The position numbers and the translations under genes are program-made. From Symsagittifera roscoffensis (taxonomy: Eukaryota; Xenacoelomorpha; Acoela; Convolutidae): a DNA stretch of 64,000 bases. Below are positions 8,501 through 15,933 of this stretch, piece by piece. The notes under the pieces are model-generated. The model was not told the DNA's origin and did not search any database. It saw nothing but the letters and a program-made list of their open reading frames with translations. Every line of letters starts with the position of its first letter. Within the stretch, counting starts at the first letter, position 1. The stretch lies in contig NC_087069.1 of NCBI RefSeq assembly GCF_963678635.1, positions 27,146,303-27,210,302 on the forward strand, in the 5' to 3' direction.

Positions 8501-10469
8501 AAATAGAAACTACTCTAATAATCGAAATAGAAGTTATTCAAACAATCGAAACCAGTATTATCCAAACAACCGATCAAGAAATAACTCATACAACAGAACA
8601 AACAGTAATTATCAAAATAGATCGCGAAATAATTCACAAAATCGACATTCAAGTTATAATAATCGTTATAGAAATTATTCCCAATCACCACACCGGAATA
8701 ATAATCACTACAATAATTCTAATAATCGCCACAGAAGTAGTACACCTAAACATCAAAGACATATCAATCAAGTACAATCTAATCCAGAAACAACATCAGA
8801 CCCTCCAGGTATTGATGACACAGTAACTGATACGTTACAACTCAATCAAATAAACTGTGGATCATCAGATTCAGAAAGCGACACAGAAAACACTCTCTCC
8901 ATCAATATGATCAAAGTCGAAAATGACTATGAACCTGTTATATATGAACAACCTTTTTCATCACACATATACGAAAATCAATCAGAATTTCTTCAAAATT
9001 ATTATACTAAACCTATACCTTCCACACCAACGACGCAAGAAACAAATGGAATTAACACTACAAATCAACCCAATGAAAATGTCAAAACAAAATGCTTGAA
9101 TACAAATCACATCTATCAGAATATACAAAAAGAACAACCTAAAGAAAAAATTTGGACAATCCCATTTCTCTTAGAAAGTCCAAGAAACAAAGAATTTCAA
9201 CCACCAGATCTTGAAATTGATTTTTTAATTGATTCAGGAGCAGAATCAAATATCATAAACATTCCCACATGGATTGAAATAAAAACTTTACACCCAAAAC
9301 TAACACCTCTTGAAACCTCCAGTAAGTTAGCAACAGCACAGGGATCAACATTAATAAACTACGGAAAAATCCAATTATTTCTTCTCCCCACAAGAACAAA
9401 AGAGCAAAATAAAATTTTAAATAAGCCATTTAAACAAATATTCCATATCACTGATATTAAACATAATATCATTGGAATACCATTTATCTCGAAATATATA
9501 CCAACAATTAACATCTTGAATAGTAAAATATTAATCAAAGATAAATATACGAAAACAAAAGACACATCCCTAACATTTTTTCAAAGATTAAATAAACAAC
9601 CACTATTCTTTTCAAAATTTTACCCAATATATAATCAACAAAGAAAACACTTGAAACCACTGTCAGGAAACATCTATAATTTTTCAATCAAACAAGTTCA
9701 CCAATATGATAAAGAACAAAACAAACAAAAATTTTATATGTCAGATTTTGAATTCAAACCAATTCATAAATTTTTCAAAATCACAATTTCATCAATAAAA
9801 TATTTGAAAAACTCGAATTCAGATATTATTTCTTTACATGTATACAACAATACACCTTACCAAGTAACACTACCTCTAGGACTTTTAGGCTATTGCGAAA
9901 CCAACGCTACAATATCACCAATACACGAAAAAGCATATCGCGTAAATAATATACTCCAATTACTAGATATTTGCCAATCCACAATCCTTAATGAAGAATT
10001 ATCTATAAATAACATAATAAATAACGAAACTAGAAATACGGATTATTTCACAAAAACCCCATATTTCAAACCTACATTCAACATAAGTAACTACACAGAG
10101 GATCAACAGAAATTTTTAACAATGTTTAATTTCCAACATTCACAAATAACACAAGACGAATTCGAAAAATTAGCCAAACAGCTAATTAAATATTCATCAG
10201 TCTATGCAACATCCAAATTCGATGTTGGCAAAATCAGCTCATCACTACATCTCCCGTTAAAACCAGACGCAGTTTTCAAAAAACAAAGAGCAAGTAAAGT
10301 ACCAATTCACTTACACGATAAAGTAAACAGATTACTCGACATTTTAGAACAATACAACATTATATCACCAGTTAATAAAGAAGAACAACCAAAAGGCAAC
10401 ACATTTATCAACCCCGTTATCATTCTAGCTAAAGGAGAATCATTAAAAATCGTTCTCGATGCTAGATGA
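5556..10469 (+). CDS. Gag-protease-RT (N-terminal part) polyprotein
   Basis: 1637 codons in one frame from ATG 5556. Roughly the first 600 residues are Gln/Asn/Pro-rich with no domain I recognise. Residues about 600-800 resemble the Ty3/gypsy capsid (YSVEDYLNAV, AQKWFSVLP, WKRFTQEFSKMF). A C-x2-C-x4-H-x4-C zinc knuckle is near residue 843 (WCNYCRRYGHSISEC), followed at about 905-1070 by an Asn/Arg/Ser/Tyr-rich tract. The aspartic protease signature (LIDSGAESN) is near residue 1225. The RT starts by about residue 1570 and runs into a TGA at 10467-10469. Gag and Pol share one frame, with no frameshift between them, so processing must rest on the protease. The TGA lies inside a conserved RT block, and the same frame then continues open to 10877. 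Confidence 0.9.
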   Translation: MSSTHTPGEESPDDDDIFPFIVDATTDRGQHIFCKNLLLNLFEPGISPCKTEFPDVRIKRQIIDHYIKDICNLTQHYRICSIEFSSPNQNHSKYIIQTDDLDLAFSKVFSEYIKSIQYHNSQRANSIFTNEVFAIIYSYISILENEIPLPNVSPTETSKHIRVRHEITLLSSFLNIIKENFTKDEVSQHTKHDLQKILAWFIIDYFTHNIDLISHARKNFRPQNSNDDTAITEQSDYVWDPEWSHHAFINIPQSISSQAISTISYVRDYVKVTPLTIDATPLNYNTFLPDMQNNSLNSTVIHNENLNGTRNLTQQDIQTPSHFINEKIVHTTTTQQSISPIRPNLTTPRNTNPSQTQVTLQSTVKPSVAPKYSHMDYQTYRQMTIQPKTRKTFTRNNFADHNYNYTHPSKTNYQPRKNFSNYTRSRNWDNSMAPPNSVNFQTNLHPPQDRSENYPFFQQNKNKKETSYQMDYLSSDDDFLQPDIFAPYNQEYRGQGIQKPHTNHRIFSPQPIDTQNPQPIQQQNPINTQSFQPIQQQNPMIAHSYQPTQMQNEIPLPYYLQQHEITRNQLSNFSQMPNAAESLQMTMNPYLMGGSSITSNKPLMVFTGTDPEYSVEDYLNAVTANLILNIGPEPINTPLHQNWIHRRTALIQTTLDGAAQKWFSVLPLEIKSNWKRFTQEFSKMFDSERNKQQQRVLCNEIRRLPNETIKQLAVRIETLVRKAYSLNTHDYKNTKMTEILMMTLTPQLRKIAIKKRASHPSSIREPNLDFRKLVDKLEQAEITMKLEETENLKIQYVNRIETTSTNINNIQESDTDLVEKITEILNIYKKHPNFKGKPSFKKWCNYCRRYGHSISECRQKQQDNQNKPQKYKEPNKSFYQYMKKDQNLPNKNVYSNNSSGKPLPNNANYTRNQSPHNSSYRGRSPERRNTQNLSQNHYNRPNSRNNYSRSNSNTTQFVSRSNSQSRNRYYPNNKSRNSSYNRNRNYSNNRNRSYSNNRNQYYPNNRSRNNSYNRTNSNYQNRSRNNSQNRHSSYNNRYRNYSQSPHRNNNHYNNSNNRHRSSTPKHQRHINQVQSNPETTSDPPGIDDTVTDTLQLNQINCGSSDSESDTENTLSINMIKVENDYEPVIYEQPFSSHIYENQSEFLQNYYTKPIPSTPTTQETNGINTTNQPNENVKTKCLNTNHIYQNIQKEQPKEKIWTIPFLLESPRNKEFQPPDLEIDFLIDSGAESNIINIPTWIEIKTLHPKLTPLETSSKLATAQGSTLINYGKIQLFLLPTRTKEQNKILNKPFKQIFHITDIKHNIIGIPFISKYIPTINILNSKILIKDKYTKTKDTSLTFFQRLNKQPLFFSKFYPIYNQQRKHLKPLSGNIYNFSIKQVHQYDKEQNKQKFYMSDFEFKPIHKFFKITISSIKYLKNSNSDIISLHVYNNTPYQVTLPLGLLGYCETNATISPIHEKAYRVNNILQLLDICQSTILNEELSINNIINNETRNTDYFTKTPYFKPTFNISNYTEDQQKFLTMFNFQHSQITQDEFEKLAKQLIKYSSVYATSKFDVGKISSSLHLPLKPDAVFKKQRASKVPIHLHDKVNRLLDILEQYNIISPVNKEEQPKGNTFINPVIILAKGESLKIVLDAR

Positions 10470-10880
10470 CTCAATTCACTCATAGATGAATCAAAGTGTA
10501 ATTGGCCCATTGAACCAATACAAGTTATTTTAACAAAAATAAACGGAAAATACTTTACAACCGCCGATATGAATAGTGCATATAATCAAATGCCACTAGA
10601 CGAACAATCACGACGTTTAACACAATTTGTTATTGGAAACCAACAATATGAATTCAACCGCTTATTCTATGGAATATCCATAGGACCAGCAGCATTTTCA
10701 GCCTTCATGAGCAAAATTTTTAGACCACTAATACTCAAGAAAAACGCAATCACCTATTTAGACGATGTTTTTATGCAATCACAAACAAAAGAAGAAATGT
10801 TCAATGTTTTAGAAAAATATCACCAAATACTTCAGAACGAAAATCTGAAGGCCGCCCCCGATAAATCACACTTCTTTTGA
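10470..10880 (+). CDS. Reverse transcriptase core, continuing after an in-frame TGA
   Basis: Same frame as the Gag-Pol ORF. It carries the central RT motifs: TTADMNSAYNQMPL (first catalytic Asp), FYGISIGPAAFSAFM and the catalytic box ITYLDDVF. It ends at a TGA at 10878-10880, just after a KSHFF string that lies in the RT thumb/connection of this family. Pol similarity then resumes in the frame that starts at 10877, so a one-step frame change sits here. This copy therefore breaks RT at both ends. Both breaks look like decay lesions rather than programmed recoding, since neither sits at a domain boundary. Confidence 0.85.
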   Translation, partial: LNSLIDESKCNWPIEPIQVILTKINGKYFTTADMNSAYNQMPLDEQSRRLTQFVIGNQQYEFNRLFYGISIGPAAFSAFMSKIFRPLILKKNAITYLDDVFMQSQTKEEMFNVLEKYHQILQNENLKAAPDKSHFF

Positions 10881-13174
10881 CAAGAGTTATATTCTTAGGA
10901 CATAATATAGAAAGAAAAACAATCACTCCATTGAAATCACGCATTGACGCTATTCAAAAACTTCAACCACCAACAAATAAAAAGAAAATCCAAGAATTTC
11001 TTGGAATGTTAAATTTTTTAAGTAAATATGTTTATAAAATGCAATTATATCTACGACCATTCTATAATATACTCAGACAACAAAATAATTTTGGATGGAA
11101 TACAGAACATCAAGCACGATTTGAAGAAATAAAGAAACTTTTAACTGAACAAATTTCAAACACAATTCCAGACCCCGATCAACCATTTTATGCAATGTGC
11201 GATGCTTCGAACTTTGGCATCGGCGCAGCATTATTACAATCACACAACGGTACAAACAAAATGAACCTCATATCAGCAAATTCTCGATTATTCACTCAAG
11301 CAGAGCTACGACTCTCAACTCTAATGAGAGAATGTACAGCCATAATATATACACTAACAGAATATGAATTTCTGATACTTGGATCAAAACATCCCACAGT
11401 TCTATTCACAGACCATAAACCAATCATTTTTCTTTTTACACAAAAGTCTAATCCAAACCACCGAGTTTACAGATTTCAACTAATTCTAATGAAATTTCCA
11501 AACTTACATATAGTTTGGACCGCAGGAAAAAATCTTGCATTACCAGACACCTTAAGTCGAAATACACCACCTGAATTACTTACACGAAAAACAACAGTTG
11601 AAATACCCAAAAATATAAAATTCTACCTTGCAGAAAACGAAACATCACCCCGATTGGAATGCAAATATGCAGTAAAAACTAACGTTGAACAATCACAGAT
11701 AAATAGTTTACAACATTTCCCACTTTATTTAGATTGCCAAAATAATCACTATGAAGTTGATCTACTTGGAACATCAACTTTCAAACCAATCCCATATTCA
11801 CAATGGATAAAAAATAATACCCAACAAAAAAGAACAAAACACCACCCGCCTAAAAAAGACCATTTTCCATTAATTGAAAAAGAAAATTTAACTGATAAAA
11901 TAAATTTATCAGGACCACAAACAAACGATTCAAAATACACAATAAATCAAGTTTTTGACCTCCATGACCCACTTGATACAATACCCTTATCAAAATTCGA
12001 AATTGAAAACATTTTTCTCCCTCCAACAGAAACAATTACAATTTCAACACTAAAACAATATCAAAATCTTGACCCGATAATTAGACAACTAAAATCATGG
12101 CACAAATATAAAACTAAACCTATCAAGGCAGATTCAACTATTCTAGGAAACAAAACACTCCTCCGATACTTTCGCAAATTCAATAACACAACAATTAACG
12201 AAAATACAGACCTTTTAGAGTATCACTTAAATGAATCTACAGTTCCTTGTCTCCCTTTAAGTATGATTCTCATAGCTTTTAATATTTCACATACACAAAA
12301 TATTAAAGGACACTCTGGATCAGAAAAAACATACTCAAATTTCATACAAAATTTTTATTTCCCAAATGCACCAATTTGGATAAAAGTACTATGCAATGAC
12401 TGTATAGTATGTCAACTAAATAAACCTTACCCAAATCAAAAACAAATAGCACAAAAACAAGATTTTAAAGGACAAAGTTTATACTTTAATCATCGTATCT
12501 CATTTGATACTAAAGGACCAATTTCACCCTCATCAGAAGGAAACTCCTACATTATGGTAATTGTTGACGCATTTACACATTATGTAGCACTTAACCCAGT
12601 ACCACATTGTAACGCTTATTACGCGTACACAACGCTTTATGAACACTGGATAGCAAAATTTGGACTACCAGAAATTTTAGTTACAGACAACGGTACAGAA
12701 TTCATAAATAATGAAATTATCACACTATGTCATTTATATAACATTAAACACAAACCACGTACATCTCATGCACCTTGGACAAACGGCTTAGTCGAAGGTA
12801 TGAACCGTTCATTACAAGAATATCTTAGATGTATCATCAATGGAAATGATACAAGATATACCGAATGGTCAGCAGATGTAAAACTATTTCCCTTAGCATA
12901 TAATTCACAAATCACGACAACTTTAGGAATGTCACCATATGAAATGGTTTTTAACCAAAAGCCACGCAAACCAATAATGTTTACAGCAAATTCTCATAAA
13001 AACGCACAAGGTTATTGTCAACCAAATAAAGACTCAATTTGTTATAACCTACCTTTACATACACACGATGAAGATCATTTTCATCACCCACAAATTTTTA
13101 AATTAGCCTCCGGTACACACACCGAATGGATTTTAAACAGAGACAAAAACACAATGAAATTTACCAAAAAGTAA
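10877..13174 (+). CDS. RNase H and integrase part of Pol
   Basis: Open frame of 765 codons; its first codon is not an ATG, so it is read only as a continuation of Pol. RT connection: FLGHNIE and KKIQEFLGMLNFLSKY. Ty3-type RNase H: YAMCDASNFGIGAALL, an REC Glu and LFTDHKPI. Integrase: an HHCC zinc region (IKGHSGSEKTY ... CNDCIVC), then the DDE core with SFDTKGPI, VTDNGTEF and PWTNGLVEG. The three catalytic acidic residues are present. Similarity continues past the end of this frame into the ORF starting at 13126, so a second frame change falls between about 13126 and 13174. Confidence 0.9.
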   Translation: MTRVIFLGHNIERKTITPLKSRIDAIQKLQPPTNKKKIQEFLGMLNFLSKYVYKMQLYLRPFYNILRQQNNFGWNTEHQARFEEIKKLLTEQISNTIPDPDQPFYAMCDASNFGIGAALLQSHNGTNKMNLISANSRLFTQAELRLSTLMRECTAIIYTLTEYEFLILGSKHPTVLFTDHKPIIFLFTQKSNPNHRVYRFQLILMKFPNLHIVWTAGKNLALPDTLSRNTPPELLTRKTTVEIPKNIKFYLAENETSPRLECKYAVKTNVEQSQINSLQHFPLYLDCQNNHYEVDLLGTSTFKPIPYSQWIKNNTQQKRTKHHPPKKDHFPLIEKENLTDKINLSGPQTNDSKYTINQVFDLHDPLDTIPLSKFEIENIFLPPTETITISTLKQYQNLDPIIRQLKSWHKYKTKPIKADSTILGNKTLLRYFRKFNNTTINENTDLLEYHLNESTVPCLPLSMILIAFNISHTQNIKGHSGSEKTYSNFIQNFYFPNAPIWIKVLCNDCIVCQLNKPYPNQKQIAQKQDFKGQSLYFNHRISFDTKGPISPSSEGNSYIMVIVDAFTHYVALNPVPHCNAYYAYTTLYEHWIAKFGLPEILVTDNGTEFINNEIITLCHLYNIKHKPRTSHAPWTNGLVEGMNRSLQEYLRCIINGNDTRYTEWSADVKLFPLAYNSQITTTLGMSPYEMVFNQKPRKPIMFTANSHKNAQGYCQPNKDSICYNLPLHTHDEDHFHHPQIFKLASGTHTEWILNRDKNTMKFTKK

Positions 13175-13785
13175 CAAAAAAGTTGTTACAAAGGCAAAAC
13201 ATTAATGAACAGATAAATTCACGCTTTACACCAGCCTCCGATTTAAAAATTGGAACATTTGTTTTAATACCTAATTTCACTACTCAAAAAGGAATTTCTA
13301 AAAAATTACAACCCCTTCGTAAAGGACCATACCAAATAATTTCAAAACCTACTGATGTCACATATAAAATTACCGATTCAGACAAAAAAGAAATCGTTCA
13401 GCACCGAAACAACCTATTACCTTATTATCCAAAAGAATACGCACTCCGCGAATTAACTCAATTATATTCTTTTACAGGTTTAAAAGTTATTCAAAATGAC
13501 CCACATCCGAATAACACAACAAGGGAACAAAATGATATCCCCATCGAAAGTAAAAATACAAAATCAACCATCACCAGAAAAAATACAAAAAACCTAAATC
13601 AAAAAACATCTCAAAAAGCAAGAAAAAATAGAAAAATGACAGAACAAATAATACCCCAAGAACAAATCGATAAATCAGAACATAGAACATCAACACGACT
13701 TAGAAATCAACCACGTAAAAATTATAAAATATTCATCCCCCAATCTAAAATATTAAAGAAAGTGGAATTTCAAAAAATTTTTTAG
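13126..13785 (+). CDS. Integrase C-terminal domain and basic tail
   Basis: Open frame overlapping the end of the previous one. FVLIPNF ... KKLQPLRKGPYQII followed by HRNNLLPYYP is the SH3-like C-terminal integrase module of the Ty3/gypsy and retroviral type (a variant of the GPY/F signature, here RKGPYQI). The last ~80 residues are Lys/Arg/Gln/Asn-rich (TRKNTKNLNQKTSQKARKNR), a possible DNA-binding or nuclear-targeting tail. No chromodomain is visible. It is the natural end of Pol, at 13783-13785. Confidence 0.85.
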   Translation: MDFKQRQKHNEIYQKVTKKLLQRQNINEQINSRFTPASDLKIGTFVLIPNFTTQKGISKKLQPLRKGPYQIISKPTDVTYKITDSDKKEIVQHRNNLLPYYPKEYALRELTQLYSFTGLKVIQNDPHPNNTTREQNDIPIESKNTKSTITRKNTKNLNQKTSQKARKNRKMTEQIIPQEQIDKSEHRTSTRLRNQPRKNYKIFIPQSKILKKVEFQKIF

Positions 13786-14378
13786 CTTTATACTTTACAA
13801 TCTTGAAACCTTTGAAACATTTTCAATTTTCATTTTTCAAAATAACATGCTGACAAACACGCAATGATTCTAGTTCAAATTTAGACCAATAGAATTCATC
13901 CAATCCGTCACTTTCTCTAACTCAAACTAAGATCAATTAGACGAATTATATAAAACTCCAGGCATATCTATAACTATAACTTTACGACCTCCAGGTCAAA
14001 AATAAGCAAACCGCTCCAACTTGACAACTAAAATAAATATCACCATAATTCCATATCCCTCCCTTATCTATTAACCCAAAAATCAACAATATTTCCCCAA
14101 CTCAGACCACAAATACCCCCAAAACAAATTTGTTAACTTAGCCTAAAGTAACAAAATGAACATTTTAATTAGCCTAAAGTACAAAAATCTCACCATACCC
14201 CGGATCATTTGACAAACAAAAATAAAGAAAAAGACGACCTCCCGATCACCATAAAAACCGCCCCCAACAATTTTTTCCAAAACTCAACCCACTTGTCAAA
14301 AAACTAATAAATAATCCGACCACACTTGAAAATTGCCCCAAACAACAAAAAATATTCGACCAAGAAGTCATTTCTTAA
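13786..14378 (+). other. Non-coding spacer between pol and the small membrane ORFs
   Basis: About 590 bp with no ORF of note. The string TTAGCCTAAAGTA is found twice (near 14139 and 14172), each time followed by ACAAAA. The spacer could hold the acceptor or promoter for the downstream genes, but no site stands out enough to name. Confidence 0.4.
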
Positions 14379-14609
14379 ATGCTCTTCTATCAAACAGTCA
14401 CTAAAATTTTCATAAACCTCAAACAATTTTTTACGATACTTGCAACTTTTATAATAATTCTTTTTGATATACTTGAATCTTTTCTAATAATCTTAATCAT
14501 TTTTTGTAACATTTTTTTAATTTTCTACACTATATTCGAACTATTTCTCCAACTTTCTAAAACCCTTGATTATATCTACAGGTACGATTCATACAACTTG
14601 TCTAAATGA
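14379..14609 (+). CDS. Small hydrophobic protein 1 (76 residues, two membrane segments)
   Basis: ATG-started ORF. Residues ~13-62 are almost entirely Ile/Leu/Phe (for example FFTILATFIIILFDILESFL, then IILIIFCNIFLIFYTIFELF), enough for two transmembrane helices, with short polar ends. Its stop overlaps the start of the next ORF in ATGA (14606-14609). It lies between pol and env in a retroelement, where viroporin-like or envelope-accessory proteins would fit, but no family is recognised. AT-rich DNA can encode hydrophobic runs by chance. The tight overlap with a second hydrophobic ORF argues against chance. Confidence 0.5.
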   Translation: MLFYQTVTKIFINLKQFFTILATFIIILFDILESFLIILIIFCNIFLIFYTIFELFLQLSKTLDYIYRYDSYNLSK

Positions 14610-14794
14610 TACGAACTATTTTCAGTAGAACTGATATTTTTTTATTGTTTGTAATTTTCATAACATTTTTATCATCCCTCATTTTGACCATATGTAAATG
14701 TATAAAGAAAGCAATCCTCACATTTGCCCTAGCAACAATCCTTCTAATTCTTTTTTTGGAAGAATATTATAATAAACACAAACTTTCTCACTAA
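14606..14794 (+). CDS. Small hydrophobic protein 2 (62 residues, two membrane segments)
   Basis: Starts within ATGA shared with the stop of the previous ORF, the arrangement typical of termination-reinitiation. It has two hydrophobic segments (IFLLFVIFITFLSSLILTI and ILTFALATILLILFL) separated by a short basic Cys-Lys loop (CKCIKK), and a charged C-terminal tail (EEYYNKHKLSH). The pair looks like a matched set of tiny membrane proteins. Function unknown. Downstream comes the Pro-rich ORF. Confidence 0.5.
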   Translation: MIRTIFSRTDIFLLFVIFITFLSSLILTICKCIKKAILTFALATILLILFLEEYYNKHKLSH

Positions 14795-14802
14795 AGTAAT
14801 AA

Positions 14803-15933
14803 ATCATAAACCTATCAAAAATTGCTGCCCAACAGTCACAAAGTCAGTCTTCACCGACATCATCCCAAGATAACCCAACAACACCTTCAACTACTCAAAA
14901 CCCTCAAACATCTACACGAATTTCCTTTCAAGATAATCCATACACTTTTGAGGAACGACACGCTCGTTTATCTGAACCACTAGAACCAGTTCAACGACAA
15001 GCACCCCTAAGTGAACCAACATATAACCTATACCCAACACTACCACAAGAACTAAGTAGAATACGAAATCTTAGTCAAAACCCAAACACAACAGAAATAA
15101 ATAGACAAATTATACATCCTCGACGAAATAGAAATTTCCAAACTCCCCGAGTTCATTTTGAAATACCTCAATCACCATCACACAGCACTCCAGAAAATCC
15201 CACTAATATCTTACCAGAAACCCCTACACTTCAGTCACAACGAAGTACATCAAGCCTACCTTCAGATTACTAAGGTTCAACACCAACATCTGAACAAATA
15301 CGTGAAAATCCTTTTAACCCCCCAAACCAAAAATCACAACTACCATATTGGACAACACATTCATTCACACAAGGTGAACCAAATTTAATCAATGACCCCA
15401 TAGACATTTCTACAGATACAACATCTTCATAACTACCAGAAACATTATCACTTCCATCAACACCATCGATTAGTCAAATTTCACCGACACCTTTTAACTT
15501 AGGTTTTCCAAACAATCTCGACGCAAGATATCGAGAACAATCATCTACAAATATTCCTTTAAGACTAGATTGGAATACATTTACAGCACCTCCACCATTA
15601 TTTGGACAACATCTAGAAAGTAACCGCCTTCACAACTGGGCACTTAATAGATTACAATATCGCCAAGATATTCACGACGATATCCGTGAACACAATATCC
15701 AAATACTCCAACAAAACAGTTTACAATTAAAATTTGAAATCACAGTTAAGTTGAACAACATTGCTCAACATCCCTACCCATTAAACCCACCAAACATCAC
15801 AGCTCAATCACTGCCACCACCATTTATAACCACTGAAGTAATATATAAATACGACAGATATACCAAAAAGACAATTGGTTATATTACATTTTATAACCCA
15901 TACTCAGGATTATCATACACATGTATATTCTAA
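14803..15933 (+). CDS. Pro/Ser/Thr/Gln-rich ORF without ATG, ending in env
   Basis: One frame stays open from 14803 to 15933 except for TAA codons at 15271-15273 and 15430-15432. The composition is strikingly Pro/Gln/Ser/Thr/Asn-rich at first (SSPTSSQDNPTTPSTTQNPQ), becoming more ordered near the end (WNTFTAPPPLFGQHLESNR, YDRYTKKTIGYITFYNPYSG). No ATG lies upstream of the first stop, so expression would need splicing, read-through or a non-AUG start. The last 13 nt overlap the env ATG at 15921 in another frame. I read it as a real but decayed element gene with unknown function. It could be a glycoprotein leader or tegument-like protein. Confidence 0.5.

Noticed and set aside
10870-10885. Programmed -1 frameshift in pol
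   Set aside because: It lies inside the RT region rather than at a gag/pol border and has no standard slippery heptamer; a lesion is more likely.
5556-13174. Numerous - strand and alternate-frame ORFs across gag-pol
   Set aside because: They are shadows of the polyprotein frame; their Leu/Phe/Val-rich translations follow from the A-rich sense strand.
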